Positions 1-10,073 are shown, counted from the stretch's first letter. The stretch is 64,000 nt of DNA from DASWJZ01 sp963720705 (GCA_963720705.1 CAVRGJ010000007.1:731964-795963), one strand, 5' to 3'. Notes: generated by a model not told the origin, from the sequence alone. Translations and numbers: made by a program.

Positions 1-60
1 CGGGCGCCGCGGGCCGCACGCCGCCGCTCATTCCGGCGTATCCGTAGACGGGACGACGGC

Positions 61-1666
61 CTACTGGGTCGCGTGCACCGGGTCGACCGTCGGCAAGGTC
101 GGCCTCAGCAGGCGCTCGACCGGAGTGATCGCCTCCGGGTCGAGAAGCCGGCCCCACTTGGTCCGGTTGGCCATCTCTTCCCGGTTCGCCTGCGAGATGA
201 ACGGTCCGGCATTCGCCGGCTGCCAGCCACCGCCGAGTCCCTTGTAGATGGCGATCAGGTTCGTCAGCACCCCGGCGCGCACCGCCGCGAGCCGCTGCTG
301 CGTGTGGAAGAGAACGGTTTCCGTGTTGAGCACGCGCGAATAATCGGCAGTGCCCTGTTCGTACTGGTCGAGCGCGATCCCGACGGCCTTCTCCGCCGCC
401 GTGGACGCACCTGCGAGGTACACCACCTGCTCCTTCGCCTTCAGGAAGGCCGTGACCGCGTCCTCGACCTCGCTATAGGCCTTCAGCACGGTCTGCTGAT
501 AATTGACGATCGCCTCCTGGTAACGGGCGTCGTGCACGCGCACATTGTTGCGGATGCGGCCATAGTTGAGGAAATTCCAGGAGATCCCTGGATTGAAGAG
601 ACCCGCGCGGCTGCTGCCCGTAAACAGGTCGGAAACGTCGCTCGCCTTCAAACCGATCGAGCCCGTGATGCCGAATTGCGGATAGAGGTCCGCTTGGGCG
701 ACGCCGATCTGGGCGGCCTGCTCCGCCGCCCGCATCTCCGCCGCGCGAATGTCCGGCCGGCGCCGAAGCAGGTCTGCGGGTATACCGACGCTGATCCTGG
801 CAGGCGGAGTTCGGCATCGCTCTCGGCTGGCGAACGGCTGCGTCTACGTCGCCCGCCGGCATGCCGAGAAGCACGGCAAGCGCGTTCTCCGCCTTGGCGA
901 GGTCTGCCTCCAGTGCGGGGATCTCGGCCTTCGTGTTGTCGAGCAGAGCGGTCGCTTCCTGCACGTCGAGCTCGGTTGTCACCCCGTTATTGAAGCGCAC
1001 CTCGGTGAGATTGAGGCTCTTTGTCTGGGTGGTCACGTTCGCCCGGGCAAGAGCCAGTTCCGCCTGCAATTCCCTGATCGTGACATAGGCGGTTGCAACG
1101 TCACCGACGAGCGTAACGAGGACATCGTCATAATCGGCGACCTGCACGACGACGTTGGCCGTCGCGGCCTGGATGCCCCGCCTGACCTGGCCCCAGAGAT
1201 CGAGCTCCCAGCTTGCGTCGAAGCCGGTCGACCACGTCTCGAACGTCGGGTCGAAGGACGGGTCAATCTTGCTGACCTCCTTGATTATCCCAACGTCCTT
1301 GGACAGCCATTCCTTCTTGTAGCCGGCACCGATCTTCTGGCTTTGCGGAAACCGGTCGCCGAGAACGATGCCGAGTTGCGCGCGAGCCTCATAGATGCGC
1401 ACCGCGGCGATCTGGAGTGTCAGGTTCTGCGCGAAGGCGACATCGACGAGCTTGTCGAGAACAGGATCGTTGAGCCGCTTCCACCATTCGATGGACGGCT
1501 GGCTGCGCGCGCTGACCCCGGGGCTCGCTGCGCCGGTCCACCCGGCCTTCTCGGCCGCCAGTGGCGTGACGAAATCCGGCCCGACCATCGTGCAACCCGC
1601 GACGAACGAAGAGGCGAAGACGGGCAAGGCGTAGCGGCAGGCAGCCGCAAGCTTGCCGACAGCCAT
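61..1666 (-). CDS. NodT-family outer-membrane efflux lipoprotein (one frameshift)
   Basis: Outer-membrane factor of a tripartite exporter: a TolC-like trimeric duct spanning the outer membrane and periplasm. The N-terminus has a lipoprotein signal ending FVAGC (Cys about residue 25), followed by VGPDF, the usual NodT-family opening. The second half contains the family signature LLRRRPDIRAAE and a second repeat of the OEP fold (GLGGGW near the end). The reading frame changes near position 805. One extra base there, in the stretch encoding the linker before the LLRRRPD signature, explains it, and removing it gives 534 residues. The start at 1666 is preferred because GAGG lies 7 bases upstream; an ATG at 1729 is possible. 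It is third in an operon after the DUF3302 and HlyD genes. The substrate is unknown. Confidence 0.85.
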
Positions 1667-1758
1667 CTTGAAACCTCGCCTCTTTGCCGGCTCTTCCGGC
1701 CAGCGATTCAGCGGCTGTCGCTCGCGCATTCGCTAAGGTCGCTCCCCTTTGCGTCGAA

Positions 1759-2901
1759 TCAGAGATCGAGCGGGAATATGAAGTTCGCCCAGCTGTAGAG
1801 GCGGATGTTGATGCGCCGCAGAAGTTCGAAGGCAGCACTTCGGCCGGTGTAGATCGCGATCGCTCCGTGCGCTCCGGCCGGCAGGAACGCATTCGGATCG
1901 TCGAACGACACCTGGACCGCGAACTTGCCTTGCAGCTTCGGCAGGATGAAGTCCGGCAGCCTGCCGGACGGGACGTACTGGCCCTGACCGGTCGCCCACC
2001 AGATCGCCTCGACCTTGCCGGTGAGAATTTTGCCCGGTTCGATGTCGAGCGCAATGTCGACCGGCTGGCCCGGCTCCACGAACTTGATGTGCTCCTGGAA
2101 GAAGGCGCCCAGCATATAGGGCGGGTTGTCGGTGACGAAGGCGGCGATCGCGCCGACGCGGAAGTCGCCGACGGCAAGGCCGGGTTCGGCTTGCTGGGAA
2201 ACGATGTAGCCGTCGGTCGGCGCGACGATGGTCGTCTGGTCCAGGTAGTACTGCGCCTCGGCCAGCTGCGCACGCGCTTGGGCGACGCTGGTGTTGACGC
2301 CGTCGATGTTATTGTCCTTTGCGAGTTGCGCCTTCTGTAGCGTCGCTTCTGCGGCAGATACCGCCGCCGTATCGGCCTCCGCCTCGGCGTTCCACTTGTC
2401 GACATCCTCCTGGCGGGCGCCGCCCTGGCCGGAGAGGTTGGTGAACCGGGTCTGCTGCGATTTGGCGTAGGCAAGCTGCGCCTTTGCCTGGGTAAGTTGA
2501 TCCTGAGCTGCCTGGACGTCGGTATCGAGGATTTTGGTGTTCTGCTCGGCCGCCGCGAGCTGAGCTTTGGCTTCGGCGAGCTTCTGCTCGTAGATCGTCG
2601 TGTCGAATTTGTAGAGCGGCGTGCCTTTCTTTACGGGCTGGTTCGCCTTGACCAGCACTTCCTTCAGCAGAGTGGGTCCTTCCAGCCTAGGCACGATCTG
2701 GATGGTGTTGCGGATCAGATGCGCATCGATCGTGTAGGGGGCATTGAATCGAAGGCCGATCATGAAGATCAGCAGCAAGTGGAAGCCAATCCAGAACGAG
2801 ACCACGCCCCAGACGATATTGAACTTCAGCCATTTGAAGCGGAAGAAGACGAGCCATACGACGGCGACGTAAATGACCGTGATGGTAAGTGCCATTCCCA
2901 T
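1759..2901 (-). CDS. HlyD/EmrA-type membrane fusion protein (YiaV-like)
   Basis: Periplasmic adaptor that would link an inner-membrane exporter to the NodT-type channel encoded downstream. The 380 residues begin with two hydrophobic segments (about 4-22 and 28-50) instead of the single anchor of most HlyD proteins. A biotinyl-lipoyl half motif follows, then an Ala/Gln/Lys-rich alpha-helical hairpin (about 100-205), then the second lipoyl half with APTDGYI and a beta-barrel domain. The two-segment N-terminus and the adjacent DUF3302 gene match the E. coli yiaV-yiaW pair. The gene starts 18 bases after the DUF3302 stop. No transporter subunit such as RND, ABC, MFS or FUSC is encoded alongside it. 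Confidence 0.85.
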   Translation of the reverse strand: MGMALTITVIYVAVVWLVFFRFKWLKFNIVWGVVSFWIGFHLLLIFMIGLRFNAPYTIDAHLIRNTIQIVPRLEGPTLLKEVLVKANQPVKKGTPLYKFDTTIYEQKLAEAKAQLAAAEQNTKILDTDVQAAQDQLTQAKAQLAYAKSQQTRFTNLSGQGGARQEDVDKWNAEAEADTAAVSAAEATLQKAQLAKDNNIDGVNTSVAQARAQLAEAQYYLDQTTIVAPTDGYIVSQQAEPGLAVGDFRVGAIAAFVTDNPPYMLGAFFQEHIKFVEPGQPVDIALDIEPGKILTGKVEAIWWATGQGQYVPSGRLPDFILPKLQGKFAVQVSFDDPNAFLPAGAHGAIAIYTGRSAAFELLRRINIRLYSWANFIFPLDL

Positions 2902-2919
2902 CGCGTCGGCCTGTCTCGC

Positions 2920-3318
2920 TCAGGTCTCGGGATTGCGGTCAGGCAGAGTTGTCGGTCGATCGACCTCGACCTTGGCACCTCCGCCGCGACCAGTAAGCCG
3001 CGCGATTTCTTCGTCGATCGCCTTTTCTTCTTCTTTGGGAAAACGTCGGATGTCGATGGTCAGCGAATCGTGGAATGCCCAGATGAAGGCGTGGATCCAC
3101 GGCACCACGGCGAGCCCGCCCGCCCATCCCATGATCTTGACGGTCTCGGCGTGCGGATGCCGGCGCTCGATGGCGATCTTGCCCGGCAGCCCGAGGAACC
3201 AGATGACGATCGCGAAAAACGTGATGATCGCCACAAGCAGGAACGCGAACATCAAATATGTATAGACGTCGAGCGGCCAGGGGATGAGGGCGGCGTCGGG
3301 GGGGACCTGCCTGATCAT
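2920..3318 (-). CDS. DUF3302 inner-membrane protein (YiaW-like)
   Basis: Small inner-membrane protein of about 132 residues with hydrophobic segments near residues 20-42 and 65-85 and a charged cytoplasmic tail rich in Glu, Lys and Arg. The pattern DVYTYLMF, then LPGKIAIERRHP, then a second membrane segment fits the DUF3302 family, whose E. coli member YiaW pairs with the HlyD-type YiaV. It is the first gene of the three-gene export operon. The ATG at 3318 was chosen because GGAGGG lies about 11 bases upstream; a GTG at 3339 is also possible but overlaps that ribosome-binding site. Its function is unknown. It may be the only integral inner-membrane partner of the adaptor. Confidence 0.7.
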   Translation of the reverse strand: MIRQVPPDAALIPWPLDVYTYLMFAFLLVAIITFFAIVIWFLGLPGKIAIERRHPHAETVKIMGWAGGLAVVPWIHAFIWAFHDSLTIDIRRFPKEEEKAIDEEIARLTGRGGGAKVEVDRPTTLPDRNPET

Positions 3319-3597
3319 TTGCGCTGTGGCTCCCTCCACGCCCTCTCCATTCGCCGTGAGAAGGCACGTTCAAAGTCCTTGATTCATGAGGGCCAGGCAA
3401 AGTCCGAAAGGCTGCCGTAGCTCGCTCAGCAGCAAGCGCAGTAGCGCGTGTTCTTGCGCCTTTTTGTGGCCGGTTCGGTGCTCGTCCTTGAGGCGGTCTT
3501 TGCACATTCAACCGCGGAGTTGCGTTTGACAGGCTGGTCCAGCGAGGCCCATGAACATCTTACTCGGAATCACTTCCAGCGGCGGAGGGACGATCCG

Positions 3598-3756
3598 ATG
3601 ATGACCGTGACATACGGCTTGCTTGCGGTAGCCAGCACTCTCCTTTGGCGGCGCGTCCGCTGGGCATGGGCCCTGGTGATGGCGGCACTGATCCTCGGCA
3701 TCGTGGTCTTCATGCAGGATGTCGACTTCTCCACCAACCTTGGAATCCAGCTGTGA
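3598..3756 (+). CDS. small membrane protein coupled to dsbB
   Basis: A 52-residue protein that is mostly one or two hydrophobic helices (MTVTYGLLAVASTLLW, then WAWALVMAALILGIVVF) and ends in a short polar tail. A strong ribosome-binding site, GGAGG at 3584-3588, sits 9 bases before the ATG, which argues against the longer 102-residue reading from 3448. The stop codon overlaps the GTG start of the dsbB-like gene, so translation is probably coupled. I do not recognise a family. The context suggests an accessory to the disulfide-generating protein. Confidence 0.6.
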   Translation: MMTVTYGLLAVASTLLWRRVRWAWALVMAALILGIVVFMQDVDFSTNLGIQL

Positions 3757-4355
3757 GCCGCGACGAGGGCCTTTCGCCCGACCTGGCGCGCGTTCTCAAT
3801 TTCGTCGGCATGCTCGCCATGATCGGCGTCTTGCTCGGCGCCTACGTCTATCAATTTTCGTATCATGAGCTGCCGTGCACGCTTTGCCAGCTGCAGCGGG
3901 TCGCCATGTTGGCCGTTGCATTCGGGGCGGCGATGAACGTGATGCTCGGCCCCGATCTGCGCCACTACGGCGTCTGTCTCGTGTCGGCGGTGTTCGGAAT
4001 CGGCATATCCATCCGGCAGTCGCTTTTGCACGTCAATCCGTACTTCGACACGAAGACGAGCCTTCCCACCTTGCTGGCAACCGCGAACCCACCATTTGGC
4101 CAACCCGTCATGGGCCTTCACCTCTATGTGTGGGGAATTGTCCTCTTCGGGATCGTCATCTTGGCGGTCGGCGTCGTGCAGCTTTTCAAGTTCAGAGCGG
4201 CGGCGGCCGAACCCGATCGGCTAAACGGTCTCGCCGGGGCGGGGGTCGGCATTCTCGCGGTGCTCGCCGTTGTCGAGACGCTGACCACCTTCATGGAGTG
4301 TGGATTCGTCGATTGCCCTAACGATGGCGGCTGGAACTGGTGGCTGTTCAGCTGA
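3753..4355 (+). CDS. dsbB: DsbB-family disulfide bond formation protein
   Basis: Inner-membrane quinone-dependent oxidase that passes disulfides to periplasmic thiol oxidases. The 200 residues contain about five hydrophobic segments. The first periplasmic loop carries the active-site pair in ELPCTLCQLQR, directly after a membrane helix as in the family, and a second cysteine pair lies near the C-terminus in MECGFVDCPN. The GTG start at 3753 overlaps the upstream stop (GTGA). It is preferred over the in-frame upstream start at 3645, which lies inside the preceding gene. No DsbA partner is encoded nearby. A GC-rich hairpin follows the gene. Confidence 0.85.
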   Translation: MSRDEGLSPDLARVLNFVGMLAMIGVLLGAYVYQFSYHELPCTLCQLQRVAMLAVAFGAAMNVMLGPDLRHYGVCLVSAVFGIGISIRQSLLHVNPYFDTKTSLPTLLATANPPFGQPVMGLHLYVWGIVLFGIVILAVGVVQLFKFRAAAAEPDRLNGLAGAGVGILAVLAVVETLTTFMECGFVDCPNDGGWNWWLFS

Positions 4356-4393
4356 TCTGCGATTCAGCGCTGACAATGAAGATTATGCGCGAA

Positions 4394-4412
4394 GGCGCCG
4401 CACGCCGGCGCC
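4394..4412. terminator. GC-rich hairpin between convergent genes
   Basis: GGCGCCG and CGGCGCC form a 7-bp perfect stem with a 5-base loop. It lies between the ends of dsbB and the convergent small exported-protein gene. There is no clear U-tract, so bidirectional termination is an inference. Confidence 0.4.
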
Positions 4413-4426
4413 CTCCCGTATGACGC

Positions 4427-4834
4427 TCACGAACCGAGCAGCACGGCACGGAATTTCTGCTCGGAATCGTTCGCCGTCTGATCGACCACGAACATCTGGC
4501 TTTCCGAGAGAATCTTGGCCAGCGCCGTTTGCTGCTCTGTACGGATGTCGTCCATTTGCGACCGAAGCTTCAGAAGCGTTCCGAATGAGGGCCTCTTACC
4601 GTAGGTGACGCCGAGACTCGTGAGAACCGCCAGGCGCTTGTTGACGCCGTCCTGCAGGATCGCGTCGACCTGCGTCTTCTCGTCTCCCGTGAGCTGTAGT
4701 TTGGCCTCGACCGCTGACACGTCGGCCTCCAGCAAAGCCTGAAAACCGTCCTGCGCCAAAGCCGGCGACGCGCCCGCCGCCAAAATGCCGACGACCAGCT
4801 GCAAGGCCGTCGCGAGCATGGCAATGCGTTTCAT
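4427..4834 (-). CDS. small exported helical protein, unknown function
   Basis: About 135 residues. The N-terminus is a clear signal peptide (MKRIAMLATALQLVVGILAA, cleavage likely after SPALA). The mature part is predicted helical, with LEADVSAVEAKLQLTGDEKT, a pattern reminiscent of the periplasmic Spy/LTXXQ helical hairpins: an LxLT segment followed by a long polar helix. That similarity is weak and I would not assign the family. The ATG at 4834 is chosen because GGGGAGGG lies 6-8 bases before it; the ATG at 4840 would sit on top of the ribosome-binding site. It stands alone, convergent with dsbB. Confidence 0.7.
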   Translation of the reverse strand: MKRIAMLATALQLVVGILAAGASPALAQDGFQALLEADVSAVEAKLQLTGDEKTQVDAILQDGVNKRLAVLTSLGVTYGKRPSFGTLLKLRSQMDDIRTEQQTALAKILSESQMFVVDQTANDSEQKFRAVLLGS

Positions 4835-4966
4835 GGGCATCCCTCCCCTACTCGATGCTCCCCCAGCCGAGCGTCACGTAAAGATTGCGGTGTCGGCATC
4901 TGCCGGCGCAAGCACTCCAGCCCGACCGCTGGTCGGCAACCGGTCACACCAGTTCGCGGCGGTGAC

Positions 4967-5275
4967 CTAGTAGCACGGCTTCGCGACGGCGTTGCACGTC
5001 CACTCGCCGCCGGAAGCGGTGCAGTGCTGGCTCTTCGACTCGGCAAGCTCCCACACCTGCCACGCGGGGCCGTAGCGGTTCGCCGCGGCAGTCGACCAAG
5101 CAGACCGCGCCATGCTGAGCGCATTTTCCTCACGCACGGCGGACGCGTTGCGGACAATTTGTGGCTTGCAGGAATGCGCCTCCGCTCGGCCTGCCGGCAG
5201 TGCTGTCCCGATCACCGCCGCCATTCCCGCCGCAGCAGCGGCGCGCAGGCAGATTTTCATCCGAATCCCAGACAT
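4967..5275 (-). CDS. small exported cysteine-containing protein, unknown
   Basis: About 102 residues with an Ala-rich signal peptide (cleavage likely after GRAEA) and a mature domain with four Cys: one near the mature N-terminus (HSCKP) and three in the last third (QHCTASGGEWTCNAVAKPCY). These suggest two disulfides in the periplasm. The ATG at 5275 has an excellent ribosome-binding site (GGAGGA, spacing about 5), which settles the start against the much longer frame from 5431. I recognise no characterised family. Proximity to dsbB is consistent with, but does not show, a disulfide-dependent fold. Confidence 0.7.
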   Translation of the reverse strand: MSGIRMKICLRAAAAAGMAAVIGTALPAGRAEAHSCKPQIVRNASAVREENALSMARSAWSTAAANRYGPAWQVWELAESKSQHCTASGGEWTCNAVAKPCY

Positions 5276-5482
5276 AAATCCTCCTCCGGCAAATGTGGTT
5301 TGAGGCAGAATGCCATTTGTTTCCGCGCCGTCGCCCCAACACTGGTGCGAGCGGCGACTATGCCACTCTAGGGCGACTAAAGCGCCGGCGGCCGGCGGAA
5401 ATACGGCCGCTTCTATTGCGGTGATGGTCACATGCGTTCGCGGGCACTACCGGAGCCGCCCCCGTGCCGAGCGAACGACGCG

Positions 5483-5791
5483 TCAGGCTGCCTGCACGCC
5501 TTCGGCCGCGACCTCTGCGTCCCAGTTCTTCATGCCGGCATGGAGCGCCGCCTGAAAGCCCTTGCGGCAGGAGCGCTCGTACTCGGCGATAAGCTTCTCG
5601 GGAAGCGCTCCCTCGCGGAGCCAGGCCACCGCTCTTTGCATCTCGCTCGCGGCGACTGCGGTCATCTCGCGCATCATCTCGCGGTCGCGCCCGGCGCGCT
5701 CGCCGGCCAGCACCAGCGCCTGGCCGAGTTCGCGGCCGAAATCGTCGCCGCGCTGCTCAAGTTCCGATCTGATTGCGATGACTGCGCTCAT
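5483..5791 (-). CDS. small soluble helical protein, unknown
   Basis: About 102 residues with no signal peptide or membrane segment. It is highly charged and predicted all-helical, with heptad-like stretches (ELGQALVLAGERAG, MMREMTAVAASEM, LPEKLIAEYERSC). A size and helicity like phasins or small stress proteins can be noted, but no diagnostic motif is visible. The start at 5791 follows GAGGGTGAG. Upstream residues in the same frame (to 5866) look non-coding. The next 234 bases, up to the divergent gene at 6026, hold no feature I can name. Confidence 0.55.
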   Translation of the reverse strand: MSAVIAIRSELEQRGDDFGRELGQALVLAGERAGRDREMMREMTAVAASEMQRAVAWLREGALPEKLIAEYERSCRKGFQAALHAGMKNWDAEVAAEGVQAA

Positions 5792-6025
5792 CTCACCCTC
5801 TCGCAGGAAGCCGAAGCCCCGTAAGTGAATTCCCGGGCGTCGATGGAGTTCCGCGCCCCAAGGCAAGAAGAGCTAGAAGGCTGGTGTTTCTGCGGTGTTA
5901 CGCGATGGGGGCGAAAGCGTTTCGTCGCTAATGTCATGTGAACGGGACACAGGCCCCGCGCCCCTAGGAACGCTTGGTTCGCGCCCATATGATCGACGCA
6001 GGCTCTGGAGGCACGGAAAGAAGCG

Positions 6026-7090
6026 ATGCAAAGCCGCGAAAAGGTCGCGCCGAAACTGGCGGAGAGCGCGCGCGAAGCCACGCTCTTCGTGCTGCCCTAT
6101 GCCGGAGTCTCGCCGACATTCGCGACACCGCCCGCCCATGTCGGCGCCGGCGCCGCGGTGCTCGGCCGCGCGACGCTGGGCCGCAACGCCCGACTCGGCG
6201 CCTCCTCGGTGATCCGCGCCGACGGGCACTTCGTGAAGGCCGGCGACGATTTTTCCCTCGGACCTCACGCTACCGTCCACATCGAGCACGATGTTTATCC
6301 GGCGATCATCGGAGACCGCGTCACCGTCGGCGAGAACGCCGTGGTCCACGCCTGCACCGTCGGGAGCGATGTCGTCATCGGCGACGGCGCTGTGATCCTC
6401 GACGGTTCGCTCGTGCCGGACCGGGTTGCGATCGAGCCGCAGGCGATCGTCTTCCCGCGCTCCGAGCTTCAGTCCGGAAAGCTCTATGCCGGCATGCCGG
6501 CGCGGCCGGTGCGCGACCTTCAGCCCGGCGAGATCGAGACGCGGGCCGCCGCCCTCCGTGCCGCGATGGGCGAGGAAGTCGCGGCGCCCGCTCTTGCCGA
6601 GGGCGAGATCGACGCCAGCGTTTTCGTCGCGCGGACGGCGCGGCTTCGCGGCCGCATCGTTGCGGCGAAGAATGCCAGTATCTGGTTTGGCTGCGAGTTC
6701 GACGCGAACGGCGGCGAGATCGTGATCGGCGACAGCACCAACATCCAGGACAACACAATCGTCCGCTGCCGCCCCGGAATGCGCTTCTCGATCGGCGCGG
6801 GGTCTACCATCGGTCACAACGTGACGCTCGGCGATTGCGCGATCGGCAAGCGCTCGCTGATCGGGATCGGCAGCGTCGTCGCCGACGGCACGATCGTGGA
6901 GGACGACGTGTTTCTTGCCGCGGGCGCCGAGACGACGCCCGGCCAGGTACTTGAGGCCGGCTGGCTCTACGGCAGGCGGTCGGCGGTGAAGATGGTATCG
7001 CTCGATCAGGCGAAGCGCGACCTGATCGCAACGACGGCCGAGCACTATTGCCGTTATGCGCGCGCGTTCGCCGAAGCGCAGCTCTGCTGA
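6026..7090 (+). CDS. tandem gamma-carbonic-anhydrase-like hexapeptide-repeat protein
   Basis: 354 residues forming two consecutive left-handed beta-helix domains (about 35-165 and 190-320), each ending in the GxLYAGMPARPV- or GWLYGRRSAVK-type segment of the YrdA/PaaY gamma-carbonic-anhydrase family, which normally has one such domain per chain. Domain 1 keeps the Arg-x-Asp pair (R64, D66), His85 and His108 but has Glu103 where the middle zinc His belongs. Domain 2 keeps the NIQDN glutamine (Q241) and His264 (the middle His) but has Arg247 and Gly269 in the other two ligand positions. Neither half has a full zinc site; together they have one of each ligand. Activity is unproven. GGAAAGAAG precedes the ATG. 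The nicotinate phosphoribosyltransferase gene follows after 5 bases. Confidence 0.8.
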   Translation: MQSREKVAPKLAESAREATLFVLPYAGVSPTFATPPAHVGAGAAVLGRATLGRNARLGASSVIRADGHFVKAGDDFSLGPHATVHIEHDVYPAIIGDRVTVGENAVVHACTVGSDVVIGDGAVILDGSLVPDRVAIEPQAIVFPRSELQSGKLYAGMPARPVRDLQPGEIETRAAALRAAMGEEVAAPALAEGEIDASVFVARTARLRGRIVAAKNASIWFGCEFDANGGEIVIGDSTNIQDNTIVRCRPGMRFSIGAGSTIGHNVTLGDCAIGKRSLIGIGSVVADGTIVEDDVFLAAGAETTPGQVLEAGWLYGRRSAVKMVSLDQAKRDLIATTAEHYCRYARAFAEAQLC

Positions 7091-7095
7091 CGCCG

Positions 7096-8478
7096 ATGCC
7101 GGGGGCGGGCGAAAGAACGGCCGGCGGACTTTCAGAGCGGCCGAAGAACCTCGGGCTCTTTACCGACCTCTACGAGCTCACGATGCTTCGGGCCTATCAC
7201 GAGCTCGGGCTCGACCGCACCGCCGTCTTCAGTCTTTTCGTCCGCCGCCTGCCGAAGGAGCGTAATCTCCTCGTCGCATGCGGCCTCGATGATTTCCTTG
7301 AAGAGCTGGAGAACCTTCGTTTCGAGGCTGACGACATCGCGTATCTTCGCGGAGAAGGCTTCCCCGACGACTTCCTCGGTTGGCTCGCGCGCTTTCGCTT
7401 CTCCGGCGATGTCTTCGCGCTTCCCGAAGGAACGCCGTTCTTCGAGAACGAGCCGATTCTTGAGATCGTCGCGCCGATCGGTGAAGCGCAGCTGATCGAG
7501 ACGCTGGCGATCAACCAGATTGGCTTTCCGACGCTGATCGCGTCGAAGGCGGCGCGCGTCGTGACCGCCGCGTCCGGCCGCGCCGTCATCGATTTCGGCA
7601 GCCGTCGCGCGCACGGGCTCGACGCCGCCATCAAGGCGGCGCGCGCGTCATACGTGGCCGGCGCCGCATCGACGTCGAACGTGCTCGCCGGAAAACTCTA
7701 CGGGATTCCGACTGCCGGCACGATGGCGCACAGCTTCGTGCAGGCCTTCGACGCGGAGATGGAAGCTTTTCGCGCCTTCGCGCGCGTTTATCCGGAGACC
7801 GTGCTTCTCGTCGACACCTACGACACGCTCGAAGGCGTGAAGAAGGTGATCGCGCTTGCGAAAGAGCTTGGCCCGGACTTCAAGGTGCGCGCCGTCAGGC
7901 TCGATTCCGGCGACCTCGTTGCACTTTCACAGGATGTGCGCGCGCTCCTCGACGCAGCGGGGCTCTCAGAGGTCGGCATTTTCGCGAGCGGCGGACTCGA
8001 CGAGGCGAAGATCGCCGCACTGCTTTCCGCAGGCGCCCCGATCGGTGGCTTCGGCGTCGGCACCGACCTCGTCGTCTCCGCCGACGCGCCCTCGCTCGAT
8101 ATCGTCTACAAGCTCACCGAATATGCCGGCAAAGGCCGCATAAAGCTCTCCTCGGGAAAACGCACGCTGCCCGGTCGCAAGCAGGTGTTTCGCGCGGTCG
8201 AAGACGGGATCGCGCAAGGCGACACGATCGCCGACGCCGACGAGACGCTTCCCGGCGTGCCGCTTCTGAAGCAAGTCATGCGTGCGGGCCGGCGACTCGA
8301 ACCGCCGGAGCCGCTCGCCGACATCCGCGCACGCTGTCTCGGTGCGATCGCAAAACTTCCGCCGGAAATCCGCGCGCTCAAGAAAGCCGATCCGCCCTAC
8401 CCTGTCGCCGTCAGCGCGGCGCTTGCGGAGGACGAGCGCAAGGTGCGCGAACGGATCGCTGAGACGAGCCGACGCTAA
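7096..8478 (+). CDS. pncB: nicotinate phosphoribosyltransferase
   Basis: Converts nicotinate and PRPP to nicotinate mononucleotide, with ATP hydrolysis, in the NAD salvage (Preiss-Handler) pathway; cytosolic. The 460 residues open with the family signature FTDLYELTMLRAY. The type II phosphoribosyltransferase core includes GTMAHSF, the substrate-contacting VLLVDTYDT, VRLDSGDL and the phosphate-binding GGFGVGTDL. The length fits the family. The start at 7096 lies 5 bases after the preceding stop, so the two genes are probably co-transcribed. The longer in-frame start at 7048 overlaps the upstream gene and adds residues unlike the family. Confidence 0.93.
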   Translation: MPGAGERTAGGLSERPKNLGLFTDLYELTMLRAYHELGLDRTAVFSLFVRRLPKERNLLVACGLDDFLEELENLRFEADDIAYLRGEGFPDDFLGWLARFRFSGDVFALPEGTPFFENEPILEIVAPIGEAQLIETLAINQIGFPTLIASKAARVVTAASGRAVIDFGSRRAHGLDAAIKAARASYVAGAASTSNVLAGKLYGIPTAGTMAHSFVQAFDAEMEAFRAFARVYPETVLLVDTYDTLEGVKKVIALAKELGPDFKVRAVRLDSGDLVALSQDVRALLDAAGLSEVGIFASGGLDEAKIAALLSAGAPIGGFGVGTDLVVSADAPSLDIVYKLTEYAGKGRIKLSSGKRTLPGRKQVFRAVEDGIAQGDTIADADETLPGVPLLKQVMRAGRRLEPPEPLADIRARCLGAIAKLPPEIRALKKADPPYPVAVSAALAEDERKVRERIAETSRR

Positions 8479-8528
8479 GGCAAGGACTCGATACGAACCA
8501 TGGACGGGGAGGTTTCCGCTCTTGAGAC

Positions 8529-8649
8529 TGTCGTCGTTGCCCGGCTTGACCAGGCAATCCATTCCGCGACGCCGGCAGCTGGCCGCGGCCGTTCAAGAAT
8601 GGATGCCCGGATCATCCTCGGACTTGATCCGAGGACCGGGCATGACGAC
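8529..8649. repeat. long palindromic dispersed repeat, copy 1
   Basis: Two back-to-back imperfect palindromes. The first is centred on a GCCCGGCTTGACCAGGC-type element. The second has arms GCCCGG/CCGGGC and CCTCGGA/TCCGAGG around a CTTGA loop. The right half (about 8597-8649) is identical over some 50 bases to 57695-57747. The element lies between the convergent ends of pncB and the gcdH-like gene. Such CCCGG-rich elements are common between convergent genes in Hyphomicrobiales; it may also stop transcription from both sides. Confidence 0.8.
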
Positions 8650-8668
8650 AAGTTTGTGCAAGTACTCT

Positions 8669-9893
<1,225 letters not shown>

Positions 9894-10073
9894 CAAGGTC
9901 TCCAAAGCCAGGGGATCGACCTTACCGACCCCGCCGACGTGAATGAAGCCGGTGAGGATACGTTCACCACGCCGGGTCGCAACTTCGTGAATCATGCAAC
10001 TTATAGAATTTACCGAATGTTATGGGGAGACCTTTGTGCTTGCCCAAGCGGGACAAGGGGGAAAGGAAGCGTC

